Source of the DNA: Roseiflexaceae bacterium
GTDB taxonomy: Bacteria > Chloroflexota > Chloroflexia > Chloroflexales > Roseiflexaceae
Reading direction: 5' to 3'
Length of the DNA: 36,609 nucleotides
NCBI GenBank assembly: GCA_947450095.1
Contig: CANFUF010000018.1
Coordinates: 1-36,609 of the forward strand
Part shown: positions 1-8,637 of the stretch, one piece after another
Position numbering within the stretch: the stretch's first letter is position 1
How the letters are laid out: every line of letters begins with the position of its first letter
The notes under the pieces: generated by a model
Databases searched by the model: none
Told to the model about the DNA's origin: nothing
Seen by the model: only the letters and a program-made list of their open reading frames with translations
Position numbers and translations under genes: made by a program

Positions 1-37
1 AATAGGTGCACCACGGGGGGATTTTTTGTGCCCGAAA

Positions 38-1222
38 CTACTCGCGCGCCCACATGGCCGCAATCCCTTGGCCACCACCAATACACAACGACGTCACCGC
101 GTAATGTTGCTGGGTACGCTGCAACTCGTAGATGGCTTTGACGGCCAAAATAGCCCCCGAAGCTCCTAACGGATGTCCCAGTGAAATGCCACTGCCATTA
201 GGGTTGACCTTAGCCGGATCAAGACCCAATTCTTGCGTCACCGCAGCTGCTTGGGCCGCAAAGGCTTCGTTGATCTCATAAATTGCTACTTCACCGCTGC
301 CGATGTGCGTTTTTTTCAATAACTGCTGAATGGCGGGAATCGGACCAATCCCCATGTAATCGGGATCAACCCCCGCATGACTATAGCCCACCAGTCGCGC
401 CAACACCGGCCAGCCGTTGGCCCGTGCCACCTCGGCTTCCGCCAAAATCAGCATGGCGGCGCCGTCGTTGATGGTCGACGAATTGCCGGCGGTCACGCTC
501 CCTTGGGCATCAAACAACGGGCGTAATTTGGCCAAACCCGCCAACGTCGAGTCACCCCGCACCCCTTCGTCGACGGCAAATGAGGTCGTACCACCCTTGA
601 CAGGGATGTCGATGGGGACGATTTGGGTGTCAAAATAGCCGGCCGCAATCGCCGCAGCCGCGCGCTGTTGACTCGCGAGCGCCATTTCGTCTTGGGCTAG
701 GCGAGTAATGCCATAGCGCTTGGCGACGTTTTCGGCAGTCACCCCCATCGCACAACCGTTGAATGGGTCGGTGACGGCCCCCGCCATCGCGTCGACCACA
801 ACCCCGTCTTGCATGCGTTGGCCCCAGCGCATCGTCGGCAACCAATAGGGAGCCCGGCTCATCGATTCGACGCCGCCTGCCAAGGCCACGTCGATGTCGC
901 CCAACAAAATCGCTTGGGCGGCACTGATAATGGCCTGTAAACCACTCCCGCAAACCCGGTTGAGCGTCAGCGCCGGCGTCGACTGCGCCAACCCGCCGGT
1001 AATAGCCACAGCCCGGGCGAGATACATATCACGCACATCGGTGTGGATGACGTTGCCGATAAAGGCCTGCGCAATCAGCGCAGCATCAATCCCGGCCCGC
1101 GCTACTGCCGCCCGCACCACTGCCGCCCCCAAATCGACGGTCGCAATCTCTTTGAGGCTACCACCAAATTTCCCGATAGGCGCACGGACGGCCGCCGTCA
1201 CCACCACTTGTCGATTTGCCAT
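38..1222 (-). CDS. Acetyl-CoA C-acetyltransferase (thiolase)
   Basis: A 394-aa thiolase of normal family length. It should condense two acetyl-CoA to acetoacetyl-CoA, or run the reverse thiolysis, in the cytoplasm. The acyl-carrying cysteine is Cys91 in NRVCGSGLQA. The catalytic His is about residue 350 in GHPLGASGA, and the second Cys about residue 380 in CIGGGQG; NEAFAAQ is also present. The start is supported by a strong GAAGGAAG ribosome site just upstream of the ATG. It is the last gene of a minus-strand series, but an intrinsic terminator lies directly before its leader, so read-through from the M20 genes is probably limited. Biosynthetic and degradative roles cannot be told apart from sequence. 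Confidence 0.95.
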   Translation of the reverse strand: MANRQVVVTAAVRAPIGKFGGSLKEIATVDLGAAVVRAAVARAGIDAALIAQAFIGNVIHTDVRDMYLARAVAITGGLAQSTPALTLNRVCGSGLQAIISAAQAILLGDIDVALAGGVESMSRAPYWLPTMRWGQRMQDGVVVDAMAGAVTDPFNGCAMGVTAENVAKRYGITRLAQDEMALASQQRAAAAIAAGYFDTQIVPIDIPVKGGTTSFAVDEGVRGDSTLAGLAKLRPLFDAQGSVTAGNSSTINDGAAMLILAEAEVARANGWPVLARLVGYSHAGVDPDYMGIGPIPAIQQLLKKTHIGSGEVAIYEINEAFAAQAAAVTQELGLDPAKVNPNGSGISLGHPLGASGAILAVKAIYELQRTQQHYAVTSLCIGGGQGIAAMWARE

Positions 1223-1235
1223 GTTACTTCCTTCT

Positions 1236-1266
1236 CAAAAAAAAGCTGCCACCGCCAGTGGCAGTC
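1236..1266 (-). terminator. Intrinsic terminator directly before the thiolase ribosome site
   Basis: On the minus strand the arms CTGCCAC (plus 1258-1264) and GTGGCAG (plus 1246-1252) form a 7-bp stem with a 5-nt loop. A run of eight T follows (plus 1237-1244). Only about 10 nt separate the U-tract from the thiolase GAAGGAAG site, so it may end M20 cluster transcripts or act as an attenuator of the thiolase. Confidence 0.7.
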
Positions 1267-1271
1267 ATCAC

Positions 1272-1304
1272 CCACGGTAGGGTGCCTGAGGCACCCTACC
1301 GTGG
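1272..1304. repeat. Perfect 15-bp inverted repeat (hairpin)
   Basis: CCACGGTAGGGTGCC and its exact reverse complement flank a 3-nt loop (TGA). It lies between the 3' end of the first M20 gene and the terminator above. There is no U-run, so it is either a stabilising 3' hairpin or a dispersed palindromic element. Confidence 0.75.
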
Positions 1305-1312
1305 CGAGATAG

Positions 1313-2500
1313 TTACTTGACTTCGCCAGCCAAAAAGCGCCGTGCGGTTTCGGCCAAAATCGCGGCACCCAACGGCATATAGGCTTCGTTGATGGCAAAT
1401 ACCGGCGTATGATGACCGCGCTTCATGTCGTCGTAGGCGGCGCCCACACTAATCATGGTGCCAGGGGCTTTTTGTTGCATATAGGCGAAATCTTCGGCGC
1501 CCATGCCAGCCCGAGTCCGGTCGATATTGTCGCTACCCACGTATTCGCTGGCGATGGCATCCATCCAGCTGGTGACGGTGGGGTCGTTGTAGCCTGCCGG
1601 GTAGCCGTGCTCGATTTCGAGGCGATAGTCACCGCCAAAGTGCCGGCTGAGGGCGATGGCACTCTCGACTTCGGCCAGCAACTGCTTGCGCACACCCGGG
1701 TCGTAGCTCCGCAACGTGCCTTCGAGATAGACCTCGGCCGGAATCACGTTCGATACGGTACCACCACGCACCACACCCAAACTTACCACGGCGGGGTGCA
1801 TCGGGTTGACTTTACGCGACACAATGCTGTGCAACGAGGTCATGATGGGGATGAGCATCCACAAGGGGTCGGTACCTAAATGGGGATAAGCGCCGTGGCC
1901 GCCGGTGCCCGTCACCCACGCCTTGAATGAATCAACGGCGGCGGTGTTGTTGCCCGGCTTGAGGCCGATTTTGCCCAAGGGCGACGTCGAATCGACGTGC
2001 AAGGCAATCATGTGGTCGACGCCGTCCAACGCGCCGTCGTCCATCATCATCGGCGCGCCACTCTGGTGCTTACCACCAGTGGCTTCTTCGGCTGGCTGAA
2101 AGATAAAGCGCACGTTGCCTTTGAGCTTGCCGGTGGCGAATTCTTGCTTGAGCAAGTGCGCCACACCCAACAAAATCGCCGTGTGTGAATCGTGGCCACA
2201 GGCATGCATGTTACCAAGGGTTTGTGAACTAAAATCGACGCCGCTGGCTTCGATGATGGGCAAGGCATCCATGTCGGCGCGAATGCCGATGGTGGGACCG
2301 TCGCCGGTGCCGATGCTCCCCACCACGCCGGTGATGCCGACGTTGGTGCGCACATCGATGCCACCGATTTCACGCAGGGTCTCGGCCACCAGCGCCGCAG
2401 TGCGTACTTCTTGGAAGGCCAATTCGGGATGCGCATGGATATCACGACGCAAGCGTGACATTTCGTCTTGGAGTAATTTGGCACGTTCGAGCATTGACAT
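1313..2500 (-). CDS. M20-family amidohydrolase, copy 1
   Basis: A 395-aa zinc-dependent amidohydrolase of the M20D type (hippurate, IAA-amino-acid and N-acetyl-amino-acid hydrolases). It shows HACGHD near residues 99-104 and PAEE near 136-139, which supply metal ligands and the catalytic Glu, and a late GAEDFAYM / HHTPVF pair. The start MSMLERAK has AGAGGA upstream. It is the most divergent of four tandem paralogues and the last before the terminator, 30 nt after copy 2. No signal peptide is evident, so it is probably cytoplasmic. The substrate is unknown; removal of an acyl group from an N-acyl amino acid or N-acyl sugar is the family-level expectation. Confidence 0.93.
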   Translation of the reverse strand: MSMLERAKLLQDEMSRLRRDIHAHPELAFQEVRTAALVAETLREIGGIDVRTNVGITGVVGSIGTGDGPTIGIRADMDALPIIEASGVDFSSQTLGNMHACGHDSHTAILLGVAHLLKQEFATGKLKGNVRFIFQPAEEATGGKHQSGAPMMMDDGALDGVDHMIALHVDSTSPLGKIGLKPGNNTAAVDSFKAWVTGTGGHGAYPHLGTDPLWMLIPIMTSLHSIVSRKVNPMHPAVVSLGVVRGGTVSNVIPAEVYLEGTLRSYDPGVRKQLLAEVESAIALSRHFGGDYRLEIEHGYPAGYNDPTVTSWMDAIASEYVGSDNIDRTRAGMGAEDFAYMQQKAPGTMISVGAAYDDMKRGHHTPVFAINEAYMPLGAAILAETARRFLAGEVK

Positions 2501-2530
2501 GAGCGTCCTCTTTCTTTTTATTGAAAAAAC

Positions 2531-3706
2531 TTACTTGGCCAGGTATTTGCGCACAGTTTCGGCCAAAATAGCCGCCCCAATCGGCAAACAGCGTTCGTCG
2601 ATATCAAACACGGGCGTGTGGTGCGGGCGCATTTTGTCACCCACCGCTGCCCCCAGCATAATCATGGCCCCCGGTGCTTTGGCTTGCATATAGGCAAAGT
2701 CTTCGCCTCCCATACCGTTGGTATAGCGGTCGATGTTGTCCGCCCCCAAAAACTGACTGGCGGCGTCGTCCATCCATTGGGCAACCTGCGGATCGTTGAT
2801 GCCGGCAGGATAACCGCGGATGAGCTGGAGCTCGTAGTCGCCGCCCATCGCCTTGGCCAACGCAAAGGCCCGTTCGACTTCGACGAATAATTGCTCACGC
2901 ACCCCGGCATCAAAGCTCCGCAACGTGCCACCCAACAAGACTTCCGATGGGATGACATTGAACGCCGCGCCCCCTTGCACCATCCCCAAGCTACAGACTG
3001 CCGGGTACATGGGATCGATTTTGCGTGACACGATGGCATTGAGGGCTTGAATCACCGAGGCCGTCATAGCAATGGGGTCACCACCCATGTGCGGGTAGGC
3101 ACCATGACCACCGGCAGCCCGCACCCAGCCCTTGAAGCCGTCGGCGGCGGCGGTGTTGGGGCCACGCACCAGACCGGCTTTGCCCACCGGAATATCTGAA
3201 ATCACGTGGAGTGAGATGACATGGTCGATGCCATCCATGGCGCCGTCGTTCATCATCAACGGAGCGCCACTCACGCCATCGCCACCCACTTCTTCGGCCG
3301 GTTGAAACAAAAAGCGCACATTGCCTTTGAGGGCGCCACTAGCAAATTCTGCCTTGAGCAGATGCGCCACCCCCAACAAAATGGCGGTGTGGGCGTCGTG
3401 GCCACAAGCGTGCATAGTGCCGGCTGTTTGCGAGGCAAAGCCGAGTCCCGTCGCTTCGAGGATTGGCAAGGCGTCCATGTCAGCACGAATCCCAATGGTG
3501 GGGCCATCGCCGGTACCTAAATCACCCACCACGCCGGTTTTGCCGACACCGGTGCGGATAGAGATGCCACCGATTTCGCGCAGGGTATCGGCTACGAGGG
3601 CGGCCGTGCGGAACTCTTGGAAGCCCAGTTCGGGGTGTTCGTGGATGTCGCGGCGCAAGCGTGACATCTCATCGCTGAGGGTTTTTGCTCGATCTAACAT
3701 GGTCAT
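2531..3706 (-). CDS. M20-family amidohydrolase, copy 2
   Basis: A 391-aa paralogue of its neighbours, with HACGHD, PAEE and the C-terminal GGEDFAYM and HHTPVFDIDE motifs intact. I place the start at the MTML methionine (3706) because AAGGA lies about 12 nt upstream and all copies begin there; an in-frame ATG 11 codons earlier has no ribosome site. It follows copy 3 by 63 nt, and that spacer is nearly identical to the one between copies 3 and 4. Function is as for copy 1, with the substrate unknown. Likely cotranscribed from the glycosidase promoter upstream. Confidence 0.93.
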   Translation of the reverse strand: MTMLDRAKTLSDEMSRLRRDIHEHPELGFQEFRTAALVADTLREIGGISIRTGVGKTGVVGDLGTGDGPTIGIRADMDALPILEATGLGFASQTAGTMHACGHDAHTAILLGVAHLLKAEFASGALKGNVRFLFQPAEEVGGDGVSGAPLMMNDGAMDGIDHVISLHVISDIPVGKAGLVRGPNTAAADGFKGWVRAAGGHGAYPHMGGDPIAMTASVIQALNAIVSRKIDPMYPAVCSLGMVQGGAAFNVIPSEVLLGGTLRSFDAGVREQLFVEVERAFALAKAMGGDYELQLIRGYPAGINDPQVAQWMDDAASQFLGADNIDRYTNGMGGEDFAYMQAKAPGAMIMLGAAVGDKMRPHHTPVFDIDERCLPIGAAILAETVRKYLAK

Positions 3707-3769
3707 AATTGTTGTTTCCTTTTTGTGGTGAACACCCACACATTATCGCATAGCCCACTATCACCCAAA

Positions 3770-4945
3770 TTATGCCCGCAAGTAACGGCGCACTGTTTCG
3801 GCCAAAATCGCCACCCCGATGGGCATACAGCGCTCGTCGATGTCAAACACGGGGGTGTGGTGGGGGCGTGATTTATCGCCCACCGCGGCACCCACCCGAA
3901 TCATGGCACCGGGAATTTGCTGTTGCATATAGGCGAAATCTTCACCCGCCATCCCGACCGTGTGGCGGTCGACGTTATCGCTCCCCAAAAAATCGCTGGC
4001 GGCGTCGTCGAGCCATTGCGCCACTGTGGCATCGTTGATGCCTGGGGGGTAGCCCCGTTGCAATTCGAGGGCATAGTCGCCGCCCAACGCCTTGGCGAGG
4101 GCAAAAGCTTTTTCGACTTCGGCAAACAACTGTTCACGCACCGCTGGATCAAAGCTCCGCAACGTCCCCGCCAGCATTACTTCTGACGGGATGACGTTGA
4201 ACGCCGCGCCCCCTTGGATGACGCCGAGGCTACAAACCGCAGGGTACATCGGATCGATTTTGCGCGACACGATGGCATTGAGGGCCTGGATGACCGAGGC
4301 CGCCATGGTGATAGGGTCACCACCCATGTGGGGGTAGGCACCATGGCCACCTGCAGCCCGAACCCACCCCTTGAAGCCGTCGGCGGCGGCGGTGTTGGGG
4401 CCACGCACAATTACCACCTTGCCCATCGGTACCTCAGACATCACGTGCAAGGCAATCACATGATTGACGCCGGCAAGCGCGCCGTCTTTCATCATCAACG
4501 GCGCCCCACTCACGCCATCACCACCCAATTCTTCGGCTGGTTGAAACAAAAAGCGCACGTTGCCTTTGAGGGCGCCGCTGGCAAATTCAGCTTTGAGCAG
4601 ATGCGCCACACCGAGCAAAATAGCGGTGTGGGCATCATGGCCACAAGCGTGCATGTTGCCAGCAGTCTGTGAGGCAAAGCCGTGGTTGTTGGCTTCGAAG
4701 ATGGGCAAGGCGTCCATGTCGGCCCGAATCGCAATAGTGGGGCCATCACCGTTGCCCAAATCACCCACCACGCCCGTTTTGCCGACACCAGTGCGGATAG
4801 AGATGCCGCCGATTTCACGCAGGGTATCGGCCACCAACGCAGCAGTGCGGAACTCTTGGAAGCCCAGTTCGGGATGCTCATGGATGTCACGGCGCAAGCG
4901 CGAAAGCTCATCTTGTAGGGTTTGGGCACGATGTAACATGGTCAT
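3770..4945 (-). CDS. M20-family amidohydrolase, copy 3
   Basis: A 391-aa M20D amidohydrolase with complete metal-binding motifs (HACGHD, PAEE, AGEDFAYM, HHTPVF). Its last ~200 residues match copy 4 with one visible substitution (GSD versus GSV near the end of the catalytic domain), while the first ~50 residues differ more, as expected from recent duplication or gene conversion. The MTML start at 4945 is chosen over an ATG 15 codons upstream. The upstream ribosome-binding segment is itself duplicated in tandem (4947-4974), which may alter translation of this copy. Confidence 0.93.
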   Translation of the reverse strand: MTMLHRAQTLQDELSRLRRDIHEHPELGFQEFRTAALVADTLREIGGISIRTGVGKTGVVGDLGNGDGPTIAIRADMDALPIFEANNHGFASQTAGNMHACGHDAHTAILLGVAHLLKAEFASGALKGNVRFLFQPAEELGGDGVSGAPLMMKDGALAGVNHVIALHVMSEVPMGKVVIVRGPNTAAADGFKGWVRAAGGHGAYPHMGGDPITMAASVIQALNAIVSRKIDPMYPAVCSLGVIQGGAAFNVIPSEVMLAGTLRSFDPAVREQLFAEVEKAFALAKALGGDYALELQRGYPPGINDATVAQWLDDAASDFLGSDNVDRHTVGMAGEDFAYMQQQIPGAMIRVGAAVGDKSRPHHTPVFDIDERCMPIGVAILAETVRRYLRA

Positions 4946-4946
4946 A

Positions 4947-4974
4947 ATTATTGTTTCCTTATTATTGTTTCCTT
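4947..4974 (-). repeat. Tandem duplication of the ribosome-binding segment of M20 copy 3
   Basis: Two perfect adjacent copies of the 14-mer ATTATTGTTTCCTT (plus-strand reading, 4947-4960 and 4961-4974). On the coding strand this gives two AAGGAAACAATAAT units in a row before the ATG. The equivalent spacer of copy 2 has only one unit. Confidence 0.85.
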
Positions 4975-5020
4975 TTTGTGGTGAACACACGCATTATCGC
5001 ATAGCCCACTATCGCCCAAA

Positions 5021-6196
5021 TTATGCCCGCAAGTAACGGCGCACTGTTTCGGCCAAAATCGCCACCCCAATCGGCATACAACGTTCGTCGATGTCAAACA
5101 CGGGGGTGTGGTGGGGGCGTGATTTATCGCCCACCGCGGCACCCACCCGAATCATGGCACCGGGAATTTGCTGTTGCATATAGGCGAAATCTTCCCCCGC
5201 CATCCCGACCGTGTGGCGGTCGACATTGACACTGCCCAAAAAGTCACTGGCGGCGTCGTCGAGCCATTGCGCCACTGTGGCATCGTTGATGCCTGGGGGG
5301 TAGCCCCGTTGCAATTCGAGGGCATAGTCGCCGCCCAACGCCTTGGCCAGGGCAAAAGCTTTTTCGACTTCGGCAAACAACTGTTCACGCACCGCCGGAT
5401 CAAAGCTCCGCAATGTCCCCGCCAACATCACTTCTGACGGGATGACGTTGAACGCCGCGCCCCCTTGGATGACGCCGAGGCTACATACCGCGGGGTACAT
5501 CGGGTCGATTTTGCGCGATACGATGGCATTGAGCGCCTGGATGACCGAGGCCGCCATGGTGATAGGGTCACCACCCATGTGGGGATAGGCGCCATGACCA
5601 CCTGCAGCCCGGACCCACCCTTTAAAGCCATCGCCGGCGGCGGTGTTGGGGCCACGCACCATGCCGACGTTGCCCACCGGCATGTCTGATGACACGTGCA
5701 AGGCAATCACATGATTGACACCGGCAAGCGCGCCATCGTTCATCATCAACGGCGCCCCACTCACGCCATCACCACCCAATTCTTCGGCCGGTTGAAAGAG
5801 GAAGCGCACGTTGCCTTTGAGGGCGCCGCTGGCAAATTCAGCTTTGAGCAGATGCGCCACACCGAGCAAAATAGCGGTGTGGGCATCATGGCCACAAGCG
5901 TGCATGTTGCCAGCAGTCTGTGAGGCAAAGCCGTGGCTGGTCGCTTCGAAAATCGGCAAGGCGTCCATGTCGGCGCGAATCGCAATAGTAGGACCATCAC
6001 CAGTGCCGAGGTCACCCACCACGCCCGTTTTGCCCACCTGGGTGCGCACCGCAATCCCGCCGATTTCACGCAGGGTGTCGGCTACGAGGGCGGCGGTACG
6101 GACTTCTTGGAAGGCTAGTTCGGGGTGGGCGTGGATGTCGCGGCGCAAGCGAGAAAGCTCGTCCTGCAAGGTTTGGGCACGTGCCAGCATTGTCAT
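5021..6196 (-). CDS. M20-family amidohydrolase, copy 4
   Basis: A 391-aa M20D amidohydrolase, first of the four to be transcribed. HACGHD is at residues 99-104 and PAEE at 136-139, with the late AGEDFAYM and HHTPVFDIDE. AAAGGAG precedes the ATG, and the gene begins only 4 nt after the stop of the GH2 gene, so translation is probably coupled. The protein is mosaic: its first ~40 residues (HAHPELAFQEVRT) resemble copy 1, while its C-terminal half is almost the same as copy 3. The link to the glycosidase suggests its substrate may come from glycan breakdown, for example an N-acyl sugar or glycopeptide product; this is inference. Confidence 0.93.
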   Translation of the reverse strand: MTMLARAQTLQDELSRLRRDIHAHPELAFQEVRTAALVADTLREIGGIAVRTQVGKTGVVGDLGTGDGPTIAIRADMDALPIFEATSHGFASQTAGNMHACGHDAHTAILLGVAHLLKAEFASGALKGNVRFLFQPAEELGGDGVSGAPLMMNDGALAGVNHVIALHVSSDMPVGNVGMVRGPNTAAGDGFKGWVRAAGGHGAYPHMGGDPITMAASVIQALNAIVSRKIDPMYPAVCSLGVIQGGAAFNVIPSEVMLAGTLRSFDPAVREQLFAEVEKAFALAKALGGDYALELQRGYPPGINDATVAQWLDDAASDFLGSVNVDRHTVGMAGEDFAYMQQQIPGAMIRVGAAVGDKSRPHHTPVFDIDERCMPIGVAILAETVRRYLRA

Positions 6197-6200
6197 AGCA

Positions 6201-8348
6201 CTACTCCTTTCGTGCGATTACGTCAATCGTGTAGGTTTGCGTCATTTCATCAGCGGTCGATTGCAGGTGTAATACCACACAATACGTCCCAATCAGCGTT
6301 GGTGTCAACCGCAATTCATCAATCTGCAACGCCATACAGTCCGCCGGCAACGTGCGTTGCATGCGGTGTTGCGCCAATACGGCGCCATGGGGATCGAGCA
6401 AACGGATGCTACATTCGACGGGTACGGCCGCATGCGCGTCATTGACCACCGAAATCGGGATGTCGATGGTGGTCCCTTGAGCGATTGTGGTCTGTGGCAA
6501 CACACAAAAAATATACTGCGGGCGGAACGCCAATTGCATCGCCGCATACGAACGTTTGGGCACCCGCCAATAATCGACAATCGACCACGAAATCGCCGGA
6601 TTGGCGTCGTGGAACATAAACGGTAAAATCCCCCCCGTCGGCCGGTATTTGCGCATCCGCAAGCGGTCAATGTAATGCCGGTGGATGGCGATTTGGTAGT
6701 CTTGGGTCATGTCAATCAACGTCTGCAAATCGGCTGCCTTGCGCCAATCGAGCCAGTGCCCCAACATGTCGGGTTGGAAGCTGTGTTTGCGTTGGAGCGT
6801 GGCCCAATCGATTTTTTTGAGATCGGCCGCCATAAATTTCACCGCACTGGCGTAGTTGGGAAAGCTCTGGGCGCCAAATTCGGTCACAAAGCGGCTATTT
6901 TGTGGGAAGAGGTCAATGATTTTTTGCCATGCAGCCAGTTCGCCATAGATTTTGTACCAGCCATAATAAAAATGCGCATCGGTGCCGGCGTGAATCAGCG
7001 GTACGGCGTATTCACCTGACGAACGCACCGTCGGCCGCGAAGGATCTACCGTCGCCACGATTTGTTGGAGCGACGCATCGAGCACATTGCGATTCCAGTT
7101 CCACACAAACACCGAAAAATAGGTTCGCAGTTTTGACCACAATCGCTCATCACTCGTATCTGCCATATAAAACGATTCGTTGTGCATACACCACAACACA
7201 ATCGCAGGGTGGTTGTTGAGCAATTCCACCATTTGGCGCACTTGGGTTTGGGCAGTCGCCAACACATCGCGGTGATACAACCATTGCAACGGGAAGTCTT
7301 GCCACAGCATCACTCCCGCGGCGTCAGCCGCCGCATACAGTGCCGGGTGCGCCACGTGGCCATGCACGCGCAACACGTTCATGTGACAATCACGGGCCAA
7401 CTGCAAATCTGCCTGACAGCGCTCGGCCGTGACGGTAGCCAAGTACACATCGGTCGGTGGGTAGTTACTCCCCTTCATAAAAAACCGTTGCCCGTTGAGG
7501 TAGGGAATCCAGTTTTTCATTGTAAAGGTACGAATCCCAAATTGGAACTCGCTGACATCACTCACCACCCCATCCACCACCAGCGTGGCGGTCACGCTAT
7601 AGAGCGCCGGATGACCGAGGTCGTGGCTCCACCACAACACCGGGTCGGGGATATTTAACAAACCACTGGCTTCGTACTGGCCCGCAGCTAGATTGACGGT
7701 CGTCGTTAATTCGTGGATTTGGCCGGCAAAGTTGTGGGGGGCAATCCGCCACTGCAGCACACCACTACAGGCTTGAAGCGCATCGCTTTGGATGCGGTAG
7801 CGCACTTCGGCATGGGTAGGAGTAATGGTTTGGGTGGTAAGGAGTAGATTGCGCAGGCGCACTGGGCCTGACTCAATCAATTCGACAGGCAACCAGACAC
7901 CCCCAGGATTGCGGGTCGAGTCCATACTATCCCAATGCGAAAAAACCCCGGTAATCAGCTGTTTGTCGACCTTGTTGTGTTCTTCGGGGCAGTGTATTTC
8001 GAGGGTGAGTTGGTTTTCGGCGCTGAGAAGGGTGGTCACATCATATTCGTGGGGCATAAAATAGCCACGTTGCACGCCGAGATCATGGCCATTGAGCCAC
8101 GGGCGACAATCATAAAACACCCCATTCATACGGAGCCACTGGCGACGATTGGGGGTGCTCGCGGCGGGAAATCGGGTGCGGTAGACCATTTTCCCCACAT
8201 AATCGGTCAAAAGGGGATGTTGTTGCCACTGATTGGGAATGGTGCAATCAAGCCAGACGGCATCGCTGGCGGGGTATTGCCCAGCACGGAATTGGTCAGT
8301 GGGACGCATTTGCCAATTGGCAGTCAAGGGAGTTACACGGTGCGTCAT
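6201..8348 (-). CDS. Glycoside hydrolase family 2, beta-mannosidase-like
   Basis: A 715-aa GH2 enzyme with an N-terminal sugar-binding jelly-roll (about 1-165), an immunoglobulin-like domain (about 165-275) and a TIM barrel (about 275-590). The expected acid/base is Glu391 in LWCMHNESF and the nucleophile Glu490 in FVTEFGAQSFP. WQDFPLQWLYHRD resembles the WQxF segment of beta-mannosidases and exo-glucosaminidases more than beta-galactosidases. It is somewhat shorter than typical beta-mannosidases (about 800 aa or more). No signal peptide is visible, so it probably acts on imported oligosaccharides. AGAGGAAG precedes the ATG. It heads a probable operon with four M20 amidohydrolases. Exact sugar specificity is unproven. 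Confidence 0.9.
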   Translation of the reverse strand: MTHRVTPLTANWQMRPTDQFRAGQYPASDAVWLDCTIPNQWQQHPLLTDYVGKMVYRTRFPAASTPNRRQWLRMNGVFYDCRPWLNGHDLGVQRGYFMPHEYDVTTLLSAENQLTLEIHCPEEHNKVDKQLITGVFSHWDSMDSTRNPGGVWLPVELIESGPVRLRNLLLTTQTITPTHAEVRYRIQSDALQACSGVLQWRIAPHNFAGQIHELTTTVNLAAGQYEASGLLNIPDPVLWWSHDLGHPALYSVTATLVVDGVVSDVSEFQFGIRTFTMKNWIPYLNGQRFFMKGSNYPPTDVYLATVTAERCQADLQLARDCHMNVLRVHGHVAHPALYAAADAAGVMLWQDFPLQWLYHRDVLATAQTQVRQMVELLNNHPAIVLWCMHNESFYMADTSDERLWSKLRTYFSVFVWNWNRNVLDASLQQIVATVDPSRPTVRSSGEYAVPLIHAGTDAHFYYGWYKIYGELAAWQKIIDLFPQNSRFVTEFGAQSFPNYASAVKFMAADLKKIDWATLQRKHSFQPDMLGHWLDWRKAADLQTLIDMTQDYQIAIHRHYIDRLRMRKYRPTGGILPFMFHDANPAISWSIVDYWRVPKRSYAAMQLAFRPQYIFCVLPQTTIAQGTTIDIPISVVNDAHAAVPVECSIRLLDPHGAVLAQHRMQRTLPADCMALQIDELRLTPTLIGTYCVVLHLQSTADEMTQTYTIDVIARKE

Positions 8349-8376
8349 CGTCTTCCTCTTTTTGTTAAAAAATGAA

Positions 8377-8392
8377 GCAAACCGGTTGATGC
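8377..8392. promoter_or_regulatory. Putative LacI/GalR-type operator
   Basis: GCAAACCGGTTGATGC has the palindromic core AACCGGTT (8380-8387), the form typical of LacI-family operators. It lies between the likely -10 of the GH2 promoter and the GH2 start, where a sugar-responsive repressor would block transcription. No regulator gene is in the window. Confidence 0.4.
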
Positions 8393-8420
8393 CAGCGCAA
8401 CCATAGCGGTCTTTGATTCT

Positions 8421-8449
8421 ATCATACCGTGGGTCTGCAGTTGCGTCTA
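8421..8449 (-). promoter_or_regulatory. Candidate promoter of the GH2-M20 operon
   Basis: Read on the minus strand, TAGACG (8449-8444) and TATGAT (8426-8421) are separated by 17 nt. They lie about 73 nt upstream of the GH2 start, with the palindrome AACCGGTT between promoter and gene. Confidence 0.45.
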
Positions 8450-8469
8450 TCCATAGGCGTGTGCGTTAT

Positions 8470-8498
8470 TTGACAGTCCCTGCTATTCGTGTAAGAAT
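8470..8498 (+). promoter_or_regulatory. Candidate promoter of the chelatase-like operon
   Basis: A consensus TTGACA (8470-8475), a 17-nt spacer, then AAGAAT (8493-8498) preceded by TGT as an extended -10. It lies about 140 nt before the ATPase ATG. The remaining leader up to 8637 holds no gene that I can support. Confidence 0.5.
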
Positions 8499-8637
8499 AA
8501 TCGCATTGTTATAGGTGATTTTGTGGATTCCACGGCACTTATAAAGATGTTTTTGTGCACAAGACAGGTTCATTGTGCCATATCGCTCGCAACCGTTGGC
8601 CAACAGCCGCGGCTGGTAGGTGTGAAAAGGGACGTCC

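Noticed and set aside
1-37. Terminator after the thiolase
   Set aside because: No convincing stem plus U-run can be formed in the 37 nt available at the window edge.
1409-1879. Plus-strand reading frame of 156 codons inside M20 copy 1
   Set aside because: Antisense shadow of a conserved gene; similar shadows recur in every M20 copy and have no ribosome site or recognisable domain.
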